The notes under the pieces are model-generated. The model saw nothing but the letters and a program-made list of their open reading frames with translations. It did no database searches and was not told the DNA's origin. This document shows, one piece after another, positions 50,800 through 59,901 of a stretch of 64,000 nt of DNA. This DNA is from JBAYOE01 sp050950065 (GTDB lineage Bacteria; Spirochaetota; Spirochaetia; Sphaerochaetales; Sphaerochaetaceae). Location: assembly GCA_050950065.1 (NCBI GenBank), contig JBMNGX010000003.1:186001-250000 (forward strand), written 5' to 3'. The position numbers and the translations under genes are program-made. The stretch's first letter is position 1; every line of letters starts with the position of its first letter.

Positions 50800-52203
50800 A
50801 TGGCAAATGAATTTACCCATGATCAATACATCTCCCCTTTTACTTGGCGCTACGGCTCTGAGAAAATGAGAGAAATCTTTAGTGAACACAACAAGCGTCT
50901 ATTACTAAGGGAGATTTGGATTGCAATTGCTAAAGCACAACAAAAAGCTAACCTTGTTACTCAACAACAAGTTGATGATTTAATTGCCCACAAAGAACAA
51001 ATTGATATCGCCAGAGCAACTGAAATTGAGTCTGTAATTAAGCACGATTTAATGGCAGAGATTAAAACATATGCTGAGCAGTGTAAAATAGGGGGTTCAA
51101 TTATCCACCTTGGGGCAACAAGCATGGATGTCTTAGACAACATGGATGTCTTAAGACAAAAAGAGGCTCTTTTGGTGGTAATTAACAACCTTAAAGAGCT
51201 TTTAAAAAGCTTTGTAAAACAGATGAAAGAGAATCTTTCTGTCCCCACAATAGCTTTCACCCACATTCAACCTGCTGAAGTTACAACAATTGGCTACAGA
51301 CTAGCTTTTACTGCTCAAGATTTGCTTGCTGATTTAGACGATTTAACAAACCTCTATGACAATCTCAAAGGGAAAGGATTAAAAGGGGCTGTAGGTAGTG
51401 GTGCTTCTTATGAGAGCTTGTTAGAAAATAGTGACATCGATGCAATGGCCTTTGAAAATGAGGTGACTAAGAGTCTTAACTTAAAGCCATTTTTAGTTGC
51501 CTCTCAAGTTTATCCAAGAAAACAAGATTATAGATTGGCTGTTGCTTTAGCCTCATTGAGTGCCACCCTTGCTAAGTTTGCCTTAGATTTAAGGGTGCTT
51601 CAAAGTCCCCCTATTGGGGAGTGGAGTGAACCTTTTGCCCCTGATCAAGTTGGCTCTTCTGCAATGCCTTTCAAGCGTAACCCAATCACTAGTGAAAAAA
51701 TAAATTCCCTTTGTAGATTTGTTGCCTCCCAAGTTGGAATTTTATGGGAAAATAGTGCCAACTCAATATTAGAGCGCACCTTAGATGACTCTGCTAACCG
51801 AAGAGTAGTTATTCCAGAGATGTTCTTAGCTACCGATGAAGTTTTAAATAGTACCAACAGGCTAGTTAAAAACCTTGTATTCGATTTTGAAAAGATTGAG
51901 CAAAACTTAAATAGGTATGGGATGTTTGCAGCGACTGAGAAAGTTTTAATGAAAGCAGCAAGCAAAGGGGGCGATCGCCAGCTTCTACATGAAGTTATTA
52001 GAAAACACTCTTTAGATGCATGGCCTCTGGTGCAACAAGGAAAAGATAATCCACTAGCTACTACTCTTAGCAAAGAGAAAGAGATTTTAAAATATCTTAG
52101 TGAGAAAGAGATTATAAATTTAATGAGTGCAACTAACTATGTGGGCAACAGTGAAAAGAGGACTCTACTATTAATCAAAGAGATTGAAGAAAAAATTAAA
52201 TAA
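50800..52203 (+). CDS. purB: Adenylosuccinate lyase PurB
   Basis: A 467-residue fumarase/aspartase-superfamily lyase acting in IMP synthesis and in the AMP branch. The signature SSAMPFKRNP lies near residue 286, with GATSMDVLDNMD near 104 and HIQPAEVTTIGYR near 154. It starts ten bases after purA. Its 3' end overlaps the antiporter gene by eight bases tail to tail. Confidence 0.95.
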   Translation: MANEFTHDQYISPFTWRYGSEKMREIFSEHNKRLLLREIWIAIAKAQQKANLVTQQQVDDLIAHKEQIDIARATEIESVIKHDLMAEIKTYAEQCKIGGSIIHLGATSMDVLDNMDVLRQKEALLVVINNLKELLKSFVKQMKENLSVPTIAFTHIQPAEVTTIGYRLAFTAQDLLADLDDLTNLYDNLKGKGLKGAVGSGASYESLLENSDIDAMAFENEVTKSLNLKPFLVASQVYPRKQDYRLAVALASLSATLAKFALDLRVLQSPPIGEWSEPFAPDQVGSSAMPFKRNPITSEKINSLCRFVASQVGILWENSANSILERTLDDSANRRVVIPEMFLATDEVLNSTNRLVKNLVFDFEKIEQNLNRYGMFAATEKVLMKAASKGGDRQLLHEVIRKHSLDAWPLVQQGKDNPLATTLSKEKEILKYLSEKEIINLMSATNYVGNSEKRTLLLIKEIEEKIK

Positions 52204-53437
52204 CAGGTTCAACTTCATCTTCTTGTGGAATTTCAACTTTTCTGACCGAACCCGATAGTACTATTGATAGTTTAGCTGTGATGGGTCCAACTATTTCGTA
52301 CAATACAGCCGATGGTAGAATAATAGTTGTTAAAAGTATTCCCATTTCAGGGGGTAATAATCTTTGTCCCAAGGCTGCCAACCCAATAGAGACTCCAGCT
52401 TGAGGAAATAGAGCTAACCCTAAATAGTTACGAATTGATTTATCCATCTTAAGAACGGAAGCTCCCACAAAAGCTCCACTATATTTCCCAACCATCCTTA
52501 TTAGGAAGTAGACTATTCCCATTATTCCAGCACTTTGCATGGAGACTAGATTTAATTTCATTCCTGAAACTACAAAAAAAGTTAATAGAATTGGGGGAGC
52601 AAAGAAATTTAAAAGTCTAAACAGCTGTTTATCTCCAGTAATATTTCTGTAAGTACCCCCCAACATCATACAAGATAACAGTGGAGAAACATCGAGTTGG
52701 ATGCACAGCCCAGTAAGGCCAAAAATTATTATTATAAGGACAACAAGACGGTGATCATCACTATTTCTTTTGGCTATCAAGTACTTTAAAATAAAGGCTG
52801 AGCCAAAGCCTAAAGCAATAGTAATTAAATTAACTATAACTGGCTTAAAGATAATTACAAAACTGATACCTCCCACATCAGTTGCCTTAATGATAGCAGC
52901 ACTAACACTGAAAGCTATTAAAGAAAAAGCACCATCTAAGGCTGACACCTGTAAAATCGAATCTACAAAAGCTCCCTTTGCCCTGTACTGACGAATAGTC
53001 ATCATTGTACTGGCACTACTTGTAGCAGCTCCAATAGCTCCCAACATAAAGCAAAAAGCCCATGGAAGATTAAAGAGATAGCGCATAGATACCATAACTA
53101 ATAACATAGCACTACTACTTTCAAAGATTGTTAAAACAATAGACTTAACCCCATTTGACTTAAGCTTAGAGAGCTTAAAGTGGCGACCTACAGAAAATGC
53201 GATGATTGCTACGGCAATGTCAGTTATGGCATCTAAGTTTTGAACTGTCTCCATATCAACAAGCTTTAAAACAGAGGGTCCAATGACTATTCCTGCTAAA
53301 AGATATCCTGTTACGTGGGGTAGTTTTGCTATTTTAGTTATTCGAGTCATCAAGAAGCCTGAAGTGAATATAAGTGTAAAAAGTAAAATTATGAAAGAGC
53401 TATCTTGAGCAGCTTTTAAACTGTGTAGAAAATTCAT
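52196..53437 (-). CDS. CPA2-type cation:proton antiporter (KefB/Na+-H+ exchanger domain)
   Basis: A 413-residue membrane protein with about twelve hydrophobic helices. LPHVTGYLLAGIVIGPSVL near residue 38 and the SALDGAFSLIAFSV segment near 165 (with the ion-binding Asp) are typical of CPA2 antiporters. No TrkA-N regulatory domain is fused. The ATG at 53437 is chosen with GGGAG eight bases upstream; a TTG two codons earlier is weaker. The ion exchanged (Na+ or K+) cannot be told. Confidence 0.85.
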   Translation of the reverse strand: MNFLHSLKAAQDSSFIILLFTLIFTSGFLMTRITKIAKLPHVTGYLLAGIVIGPSVLKLVDMETVQNLDAITDIAVAIIAFSVGRHFKLSKLKSNGVKSIVLTIFESSSAMLLVMVSMRYLFNLPWAFCFMLGAIGAATSSASTMMTIRQYRAKGAFVDSILQVSALDGAFSLIAFSVSAAIIKATDVGGISFVIIFKPVIVNLITIALGFGSAFILKYLIAKRNSDDHRLVVLIIIIFGLTGLCIQLDVSPLLSCMMLGGTYRNITGDKQLFRLLNFFAPPILLTFFVVSGMKLNLVSMQSAGIMGIVYFLIRMVGKYSGAFVGASVLKMDKSIRNYLGLALFPQAGVSIGLAALGQRLLPPEMGILLTTIILPSAVLYEIVGPITAKLSIVLSGSVRKVEIPQEDEVEPVI

Positions 53438-53526
53438 TGGCAAAACTCCCTTTTATTTAATAAATTTGTGGTGAGGTATATTAAACGTTTAGTATACCAC
53501 AAGTTAAATCAAAAAAGGTATAAGAA

Positions 53527-54738
53527 TTATTCAATAATGTGAATATTTTTCAATATTGTCATACATTTGGCTAAAAAAGCCTCTTTATTGTTTTTGTTTT
53601 GCCCAATTCCTTGCCATAAAGGGGCCTTCCCTCCCCCTTTAGCATCAATTAGAGGGAGAGCTTGCTCTTTGATTTGATTATAAATTTGATTTTCATCACC
53701 AAGGCCTTTCAAAGCTACCATCCAATTGAGCCTTTGCTGCTGATTTTCTCTAGTAATGACAATGGCAAATTTATCAACTTTTAGTAAAACTTCCCCTATT
53801 GCTTTGTACTCATCATCAGCCCAATCTGTAGCATCAAAGATTGCTAAGTTATTTTTTAGTTTTTGCTCTAATAAAAGCTTTGCCAAAGTAGTCACTTTTC
53901 GATTGTAGTGGTATCTACAATCTACTAAATCTATTTTTAGTTTTTCCACATTGGGTACTATGTTATCGCTCTGACTCGACAAAATAGTCCCCACTTCATC
54001 AACTATTTTCTTATTAGCTCTTATTAGGGCAATTGAGCGATCTCCAGCAGTAAAAAATAGGCGTAAGTTCCCTCTAATTTTCTCAGATCTTAAAAATTGA
54101 ATATGTTTAATTTCACTGATGTTTTTAACGTGAACCCCACCACATGCTATTTTATCAAAAGAGCCCATTGAAACAATGCGAGCATCTCCTGTTACTTTAA
54201 CTTCTCTTCTTAAATTAAACTTTTTTACTTCTATTGGTGTGTGGGTAGAGTCCCATACTTCTTCTGAACTTCTAATTGCTTTATTAACTTCATCTTCAAC
54301 ATCAAAGAGTTCTTTTTCAGTTAAGCTGTTGGCATCTACTTCAATACTAAAATCTTCATTTCCAAGATGAACTGAGAGTGTTCCAACTTTTAGAAGTTTA
54401 AAGAGAGTTCCAGAAAGAAGGTGTTGAGCACTGTGTTGTTGCATATAATCGTAGCGGTGTTTCCAATCTAATTTAAGATTTACATCATCTCCTACTTTTA
54501 AAGTGTGATCTTTTATTACATGGTGTAAGATTTCACCATTTGAATTACTTTGAGTATCAAAAACTTCAAAGTTATCTATTGTTCCTCTATCTCCAGGTTG
54601 TCCTCCCCCTTCGGGATAGAAGATAGTTTGTTCAACAACAACTTCATCATATTTTTTCTGTGGTTCAATGGCGATAACTTTTGTAGTAATCTCTTTTAAA
54701 TACCCATCTTTGTAAAATAGTGGCTCACTGTTATTCAT
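53527..54738 (-). CDS. Alanyl-tRNA editing protein AlaX (long form with DHHA1 domain)
   Basis: A 403-residue trans-editing hydrolase that removes misacylated Ser or Gly from tRNA-Ala. FYPEGGGQPGDRG near residue 36 is the AlaRS C-terminal-type motif. The zinc site is HSAQH near 98-102 with CGGVH near 197. A C-terminal DHHA1 domain ends with GGGKAPLWQG. This is the AlaX-L/M architecture rather than AlaRS, since no class II core is present. The start has no ribosome binding site; TGGACG-17-TACTCT ends seven bases before it, a weak leaderless promoter candidate. Confidence 0.85.
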   Translation of the reverse strand: MNNSEPLFYKDGYLKEITTKVIAIEPQKKYDEVVVEQTIFYPEGGGQPGDRGTIDNFEVFDTQSNSNGEILHHVIKDHTLKVGDDVNLKLDWKHRYDYMQQHSAQHLLSGTLFKLLKVGTLSVHLGNEDFSIEVDANSLTEKELFDVEDEVNKAIRSSEEVWDSTHTPIEVKKFNLRREVKVTGDARIVSMGSFDKIACGGVHVKNISEIKHIQFLRSEKIRGNLRLFFTAGDRSIALIRANKKIVDEVGTILSSQSDNIVPNVEKLKIDLVDCRYHYNRKVTTLAKLLLEQKLKNNLAIFDATDWADDEYKAIGEVLLKVDKFAIVITRENQQQRLNWMVALKGLGDENQIYNQIKEQALPLIDAKGGGKAPLWQGIGQNKNNKEAFLAKCMTILKNIHIIE

Positions 54739-54834
54739 GATTATCAGAGTAGCGACTTTCTTTGTTGGCGTCCAGAACTATCATTTTTTAAATAAACTCG
54801 TACTTAACTTTCTCTTCATTATATTGGTAATACT

Positions 54835-55377
54835 CTAAGTGTTTTCTTCATTTTGATTTTCACTGATTAAATCACAATCTTTGAGCCATGTAGATAATAA
54901 AGAAGTATCGATCTTAAGAGCTTGAGCTATTCGATAAGAGTCAATTTGTACAATATCAGGTATCCTTTCTAAGTTACTAACATTTAATAATTTTCTTGTA
55001 GCAATAACTAATTTTGTTCCATGCGCTTGTGGTTCTATAAGTGAGTTCTCTTTAAAATATTTAATTGGCTCTTTTAGTTGTTTTAAAATTTCAAACTCAC
55101 GCTCTGAAACATTATTTAACTCTTTAAAATCCTCCACCTCTCTTTCGTAATTAGATTGCAAGTTTATCCAAAAACTAGAATCAATAGCTAAAGCATATTC
55201 AAGTTTTTTTGCATATTGTACTGAAACTCCTTTCTGCCCATTGATAACTTTACTTACGTGGGCTTGGGTAACATCAGTTCTAATTGCGAGTTCTTTTTGA
55301 GACATTTCTCTATCTTCTAAGATTTCTTTTAATGTTTCTCCGGGGTGGATAATAAACTCAGCTGATAATCCACTCAT
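54835..55377 (-). CDS. higA: HigA-type antitoxin (XRE HTH with ImmA/IrrE-like C-terminal extension)
   Basis: A 180-residue protein. The N-terminal XRE domain (HPGETLKEILEDREMSQKEL then TDVTQAHVSKVINGQKG) matches HigA antitoxins. The C-terminal 90 residues are helical and without clear motifs. The ATG at 55377 is preceded by GGAGG; four codons earlier an ATG at 55389 is possible. It overlaps the end of the toxin gene by 20 bases, the toxin-first order typical of higBA. Confidence 0.8.
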   Translation of the reverse strand: MSGLSAEFIIHPGETLKEILEDREMSQKELAIRTDVTQAHVSKVINGQKGVSVQYAKKLEYALAIDSSFWINLQSNYEREVEDFKELNNVSEREFEILKQLKEPIKYFKENSLIEPQAHGTKLVIATRKLLNVSNLERIPDIVQIDSYRIAQALKIDTSLLSTWLKDCDLISENQNEENT

Positions 55378-55705
55378 TTTTGCCTCCATGATAATCCACT
55401 ACACCAACAATAATTATTGTTTTACAATTTACCAATGACTCAGGTCTAAGATCTTCAGTATCGACTTTGACAATTAGCCGAATATTTTTTAAAAGTGTTA
55501 TTCCATACTTACCTTTAAAATCTCCAGCCAATGGATGTGGCTTGCCCAATTGTGTAGAGTAATAAACGTTAAAATTATCAGCTGCCGATAGCTGATTTAG
55601 CCTAATTTTAACTCTTCTTGCTAGATTTTCACCTTTTTCTTTTTGTAATAGCTTTAAGTCTTTAAAGTACCTTTCTACTTTTTTGTTTTCATACTCAATT
55701 TTCAA
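55358..55705 (-). CDS. higB: HigB/RelE-ParE superfamily toxin
   Basis: A 115-residue protein of the RelE/ParE fold: KVERYFKDLKLLQKEKGENLARRVKIRLNQL in segments, then LAGDFKGKYGITLLKNIRLIV and a final IIIVGVVDYH. This is the HigB pattern of mRNA-cleaving toxins. It starts at TTG with GAGG about ten bases upstream. It is located before its HTH partner, with promoter and palindrome upstream. Confidence 0.8.
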   Translation of the reverse strand: MKIEYENKKVERYFKDLKLLQKEKGENLARRVKIRLNQLSAADNFNVYYSTQLGKPHPLAGDFKGKYGITLLKNIRLIVKVDTEDLRPESLVNCKTIIIVGVVDYHGGKNEWIIS

Positions 55706-55723
55706 AACAAAGCTACCTCAATA

Positions 55724-55775
55724 AACTTAACCATTTGGTTAAGTTAAATATACTACAATTATATTAGATTGACAA
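55724..55775 (-). promoter_or_regulatory. higBA promoter and operator palindrome
   Basis: On the minus strand TTGTCA (55775-55770), 17 bases, TATATT (55752-55747). Just downstream is a perfect inverted repeat AACTTAACC (55724-55732), spacer ATTT, GGTTAAGTT (55737-55745), covering the predicted transcription start, where HigA could bind to autorepress. Confidence 0.65.
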
Positions 55776-55791
55776 CCTTTTCTTATAAGAA

Positions 55792-55807
55792 GTACCCCAA
55801 TGGGTAC
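55792..55807. promoter_or_regulatory. TACCC-N4-GGGTA palindrome resembling the hip operators
   Basis: GTACCC (55792-55797), CAAT, GGGTAC (55802-55807), a perfect inverted repeat upstream of the higBA promoter and downstream of the AbiEi-like gene. Its core matches hip sites 2 and 3. It could also be a hairpin in the 3' end of the AbiEi transcript, although no T-tract follows. Confidence 0.4.
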
Positions 55808-55850
55808 ATATCATAGGTGAGCCATATATTTACTGTGTTGCTTTTTATAT

Positions 55851-56471
55851 TCATAAAAGGATTTCCATATAGTTGAGAATCGTGGGCTCTACTTGAAGTT
55901 GCTTAGCATAGTTCAATAGTTTTGCAATATCTTTGTTACGTGATGAAGCGTAAAGTTTAATAGCTTGGTTTACAATTTGGATATCTGCCTTGTGGCGAGT
56001 TTGGACAATATCGCAAAGAGTTCGTTCAATATCGTAAACATAAATCAAATTATCATTAAAAGAGGATGTAGAAATGAGACCTAGTTTGTATCTCTCTTTC
56101 TTAGTTGTCTTTGCTATAACTCCTCTTTTTTTTACATTGCCAGTGTTATATCCAAAAGGAAATGTCATTGTATATTTAAATGGTGTTCGATCACTGATCT
56201 TGTGTATATATAAAGCAGTTTCATGAGAAAAGACTCCTCTTGAAAATCGCCATTGAAGAGTAAAAAGATCATCCTCCCAAACTGCTGGAAGCATATATAC
56301 TCCCCGCTCTACCTTATAGAGTAAATTTAACTCAACTAAAGAACTAAGAACTCGCCTCGGAATATTCTCCTCTGTTACTTTAGTACTGGTTATAATTCCA
56401 TTATTCACTTTAGCCATCTCAATAACTTGGGTCTCTTGCTGTGATAATCTCTTCTCTTTCTGTACTTTCAT
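55851..56471 (-). CDS. AbiEi-like antitoxin/transcriptional regulator, no toxin partner
   Basis: A 206-residue protein with an N-terminal winged helix (NNGIITSTKVTEENIPRRVLSSL in segments; LLYKVERGVYMLP) and the AbiEi middle and C-terminal parts (GVFSHETALYIHKISDRTP, YDIERTLCDIV). AbiEi proteins are antitoxins of type IV systems and are normally followed by the nucleotidyltransferase toxin AbiEii. Here only 145 bases lie between its stop and higB, with no toxin. The ATG at 56471 is chosen because the frame to 56591 is not conserved-looking. The start lacks a ribosome binding site. Confidence 0.75.
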   Translation of the reverse strand: MKVQKEKRLSQQETQVIEMAKVNNGIITSTKVTEENIPRRVLSSLVELNLLYKVERGVYMLPAVWEDDLFTLQWRFSRGVFSHETALYIHKISDRTPFKYTMTFPFGYNTGNVKKRGVIAKTTKKERYKLGLISTSSFNDNLIYVYDIERTLCDIVQTRHKADIQIVNQAIKLYASSRNKDIAKLLNYAKQLQVEPTILNYMEILL

Positions 56472-56680
56472 GCTATAAACAATAGCTGATTTTAGCATAA
56501 TTGTACAGAGATTGTTATCAATCTTTGCCCAAATTAAATAATTAACCCTTATTATTACCACTTGGGTTTTTACAATACACTTAAATTGCATACAGAATGC
56601 TTCATGTAAGAGACTTGTCCAACTTCCTTCACATTGCTATCTTACTAGTGGAATCAAATAAAATAGTTAAGGAGCAGAAA

Positions 56681-57283
56681 ATGGCATTACTGAAATCGGC
56701 TTGGGAGATCGCCTTAGAAAAAACCGCTGACATTGAAGCAGATCCAGAGAAAATAAGAAATGAGATGCTCTTTAATGATGCTAGACGCATTGTTGGATCT
56801 TTTTTAAGTGATCTTGAAAATGATGGTAAAAAAGCTGAAGAAGCTTACAATGAGGTTTCTGGTGAGAAAAAAGAGATCTTTAAAAAAGCATTTGCTTCAA
56901 CTGTGTTGTTGAATATAGCACTACCACAAAGTAACGATTACGAAATTAGAATAAAAAAATTAATCCAAATTGCAAAAATCATAGATGGACCAGAGGCCGA
57001 TAGCGCCCAACTTTTGGCTCAAGTTGGTGCTTTTATGGATAAATACTTAGAAGCACGTGATGCTCTATTGGAGAGGGCTAAGGAGCAATACCACCCAATG
57101 TGGGAACAAAAGCAACAACAGCTTGCCCAACAATATGGAAGAGCTCCCAATACCCCCTTAGATCAAGACCCCGACTTTTTAAAACTTCTTCAAAAAAGTT
57201 ACACTCAGCTTTCAGATCAGTACCAAGAAGTATTAGAGCAAGCTAAAGGGCAACTAAAAAGTGCTTGGGGTATAGAAGACTAA
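56681..57283 (+). CDS. Conserved spirochaete hypothetical protein (alpha-helical)
   Basis: A 200-residue, soluble, highly charged and helical protein starting MALLKSAWEIALEKTADIEAD. The second half has Gln-rich helices (WEQKQQQLAQQYGRAP) and could form coiled coils. I recognise it as a type found in other spirochaetes (I think DUF6657) with no known function. AAGGAGCAG precedes the ATG; an in-frame extension to 56597 has no support. It overlaps the malic enzyme end by four bases tail to tail. Confidence 0.6.
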   Translation: MALLKSAWEIALEKTADIEADPEKIRNEMLFNDARRIVGSFLSDLENDGKKAEEAYNEVSGEKKEIFKKAFASTVLLNIALPQSNDYEIRIKKLIQIAKIIDGPEADSAQLLAQVGAFMDKYLEARDALLERAKEQYHPMWEQKQQQLAQQYGRAPNTPLDQDPDFLKLLQKSYTQLSDQYQEVLEQAKGQLKSAWGIED

Positions 57284-58554
57284 ATCCAATAGCTTTTCAT
57301 CCTCTCTTTTAAACTAACTTTGTATGCCTCCCAATCCTCAATTGGGTTTTGAGCTATCTTCTGATCACAGGCTGCTTTGGCAACAGCAACTGCTACCCAC
57401 TCAATAACGCGTGGATCAAAAGGTTTAGGGACAATATAATTTGGCCCAAATTTAAAATCTTCCCCTTTGTATGCTTGTTTAACCTCTTGTGGAACTTCTT
57501 GGTGAGCTAAGTCAGCTAAAGCAACTGCTGCGGCCATCTTCATCTCTTCACTTATTTTAGTAGCTCGAACATCCAAAGCACCTCTAAAGATAAAAGGAAA
57601 CCCTAAGACGTTATTAATTTGGTTAGGGTAATCACTTCTACCAGTAGCCATTATTAAATCGTCTCTTGTTGCAACAGCTAACTCGTAAGAGATTTCTGGA
57701 TCTGGGTTACTTAGGGCAAAGACAATTGGATTATCATTCATTGAAAGGAGCATCTCTTGATCCACTATGTTAGCTACTGAAAGTCCCATAAACATATCAG
57801 CACCTTTTAAAGCACCTTTAAGATCTTTAACATCTCCCCCTTTAGCAAACTCTTTTTTCTCATCTGTCAGAGAGGCGAGGCGGTCGGTATGTAAAACACC
57901 TTTGCTATCCAATAAAGTTAAGTTCTCTTTTTTAACTCCAGAAGCAACAAACATCCTTGCACAACTAATGCCTGCAGCTCCCGCACCGTTGATAACAACT
58001 TTTAGATTTTCTAATTTTTTATTAACCAACTTCGCACTGTTAATCAATCCTGCAGTGGCTATGATTGCTGTACCATGTTGATCATCGTGGAAAATTGGGA
58101 TGTTACACTCTTTAATTAAACGTCTCTCTATTTCAAAACACTCTGGAGCTTTAATATCTTCTAAGTTGATTCCACCAAATGTGCTCTCCATCGCCTTTAC
58201 TATCTCAACAAATTTATCTACATCTTTAATATCGAGTTCAATATCAAAGACATCTATGTCGGCAAACCTTTTAAAGAGGACTCCCTTGCCCTCCATTACA
58301 GGCTTTGAGGCCAATGGTCCTCTATCTCCAAGGCCTAAAATAGCAGTTCCATTTGTAATAACTCCAACTAAATTCCCTTTGGAGGTATATTTATAGGCTA
58401 GCTCTTTATTTTCAGCAATCTCTAAAACAGGGTGAGCTACCCCTGGTGTATATGCTAAAGATAACTCATCAGAAGTTACACACGGTTTTGTGGGAACTAC
58501 GCTAACTTTTCCCCCTATATGATAATCAAGTGCTCTTTTTTTTAAATCATCCAT
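57280..58554 (-). CDS. NAD(P)-dependent malic enzyme
   Basis: A 424-residue bacterial-type short malic enzyme converting malate to pyruvate and CO2. SLAYTPGVAHPVLEI, ITNGTAILGLGDRGPLASKPVMEGK, and EDIKAPECFEIE bind malate and metal; VINGAGAAGISCARM is the Rossmann motif near residue 185. The ATG at 58554 has AAGGA upstream and follows the previous stop by four bases. It is co-transcribed with an Ldh_2-family dehydrogenase. Confidence 0.92.
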   Translation of the reverse strand: MDDLKKRALDYHIGGKVSVVPTKPCVTSDELSLAYTPGVAHPVLEIAENKELAYKYTSKGNLVGVITNGTAILGLGDRGPLASKPVMEGKGVLFKRFADIDVFDIELDIKDVDKFVEIVKAMESTFGGINLEDIKAPECFEIERRLIKECNIPIFHDDQHGTAIIATAGLINSAKLVNKKLENLKVVINGAGAAGISCARMFVASGVKKENLTLLDSKGVLHTDRLASLTDEKKEFAKGGDVKDLKGALKGADMFMGLSVANIVDQEMLLSMNDNPIVFALSNPDPEISYELAVATRDDLIMATGRSDYPNQINNVLGFPFIFRGALDVRATKISEEMKMAAAVALADLAHQEVPQEVKQAYKGEDFKFGPNYIVPKPFDPRVIEWVAVAVAKAACDQKIAQNPIEDWEAYKVSLKERMKSYWI

Positions 58555-58558
58555 TTTA

Positions 58559-59686
58559 TTATCCTTCAAATTCAAATTTATAATCTAAGTTAAATTTATC
58601 ACGTAAATCGGTTAACACTTTTTGTAAAGGTTTGTTCACTGGAACTCCTTTCTCTTTTCTGTATAACCAAGCTTCATACTCTTTTTGTCCAGCTGTAAAT
58701 ATTCTTTCTTCTCCTGGGGCTTTTTCACTTTCTCTTAATTGAGCTAAGATAATTGAGGCAACTTTTTTAAAGATCTCTTTACCCATAAATCTACCTGGAT
58801 CAATTGCAATAAAAAAGTGCCCAAGAGGATAAGGAATTGCATTGTGATTCTCATCAAAGCCGTTGAGTTCTTTCATAAAAGCACCATCAGCTAATGCAGC
58901 ACTTAAAATCTCAACAACTGTAGCTAATCCATACCCTTTATAACCACCAGTTAGCTCCCCAATTCCCCCTAATGGAGTTAAAGCAGCTTCCCCAGTTGTC
59001 AAATCTTTTAAGATCTGTTTAGTATCTGTTCTGGTCTCTCCATTGCGTCCAATTACCCACCCCTCAGGTAGCTCTTTATCATTTCTTCCATAAACTTCAA
59101 TCTTACCCCTTTGGGTTACGCTGGTTGAACAATCTAAAACAAAAGGAAACTCATCATCTGTTGGAAGCCCAAAAGTTAAAGGGTTAGTTCCCAACATATT
59201 TTCCACCCCAAAAGTTGGAGCAATTGAGGGTCGAGCATTGGTTCCAGTGATTCCTATCATATCGGCACCAGTAGCCATTGTGACATAATAGCCAGCAATT
59301 CCGTAGTGGTTGCTGTTACGAACAGCTACCATTCCCATCCCATACTCTTTGGCCTTTTCAATTGCCATTTCCATCGCTTTTTTGGAAACTACCTGTCCCA
59401 TTCCATTATTGCCATCAATAACAGCGGTGGTTTTATCATCTTTAATAATATCTATTTTAGTAACAGGGTCGATAATTCCAATCTCAATTCGATCGAGATA
59501 AATTGGCTTTAAGCGCCCTATTCCATGTGAATCTATTCCCCTCTTATCAGATTCGATTAAAACGTCGGCAACAATTTTGGCATCCTCTAAAGGAACTTTG
59601 CTGCTAACTAAAGTATCAACCATAAATCTGCTAAGTAATTCAAAGTCAATCCAATAAGAGTCTTTATATTGATTATCATTGTCCAT
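58559..59686 (-). CDS. Malate/L-lactate dehydrogenase family (Ldh_2) oxidoreductase
   Basis: A 375-residue NAD(P)-dependent 2-hydroxyacid dehydrogenase of the unusual Ldh_2 fold. DSHGIGRL near residue 51, RNSNHYGIAGYYV near 123, TNARPSIAPTFG near 150 and MLGTNPLTFGLP are diagnostic. Members oxidise malate, sulfolactate or ureidoglycolate. Beside malic enzyme, malate is the most likely substrate. GAGGAAAG precedes the ATG. Confidence 0.88.
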   Translation of the reverse strand: MDNDNQYKDSYWIDFELLSRFMVDTLVSSKVPLEDAKIVADVLIESDKRGIDSHGIGRLKPIYLDRIEIGIIDPVTKIDIIKDDKTTAVIDGNNGMGQVVSKKAMEMAIEKAKEYGMGMVAVRNSNHYGIAGYYVTMATGADMIGITGTNARPSIAPTFGVENMLGTNPLTFGLPTDDEFPFVLDCSTSVTQRGKIEVYGRNDKELPEGWVIGRNGETRTDTKQILKDLTTGEAALTPLGGIGELTGGYKGYGLATVVEILSAALADGAFMKELNGFDENHNAIPYPLGHFFIAIDPGRFMGKEIFKKVASIILAQLRESEKAPGEERIFTAGQKEYEAWLYRKEKGVPVNKPLQKVLTDLRDKFNLDYKFEFEG

Positions 59687-59757
59687 ATCTTTCCTCTACC
59701 TCTATCTTACACCCTCTTTACTAGAGTTATAATCACCTACTAAAAAATTTAATCACC

Positions 59758-59786
59758 TTGCATTTCATCATTTTTTCTGCTATCTT
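59758..59786 (+). promoter_or_regulatory. tRNA-Cys promoter
   Basis: TTGCAT (59758-59763), 17-base spacer, TATCTT (59781-59786), 12 bases before the tRNA. Confidence 0.55.
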
Positions 59787-59798
59787 CGCTAAAGCAAT

Positions 59799-59870
59799 GG
59801 TGCCGTACCCAAGTGGTAAGGGAAAGGTCTGCAAAACCTCTATTCACCGGTTCGAATCCGGTCGGCACCT
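59799..59870 (+). tRNA. tRNA-Cys (GCA anticodon)
   Basis: A 72-base tRNA including the discriminator T. Acceptor GGTGCCG pairs with CGGCACC. Anticodon stem AAGGT/ACCTC with loop CTGCAAA gives GCA. T-arm ACCGG/CCGGT has loop TTCGAAT. CCA is not encoded. Confidence 0.96.
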
Positions 59871-59873
59871 TAA

Positions 59874-59901
59874 AGGGGAGCTATTTGGCTCTCCTTTTTT
59901 T
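59874..59901 (+). terminator. Rho-independent terminator after tRNA-Cys
   Basis: AGGGGAGC (59874-59881), loop TATTTG, GCTCTCCT (59888-59895), then a T-run to 59901. The end of the convergent gene overlaps the T-run by two bases. Confidence 0.9.
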
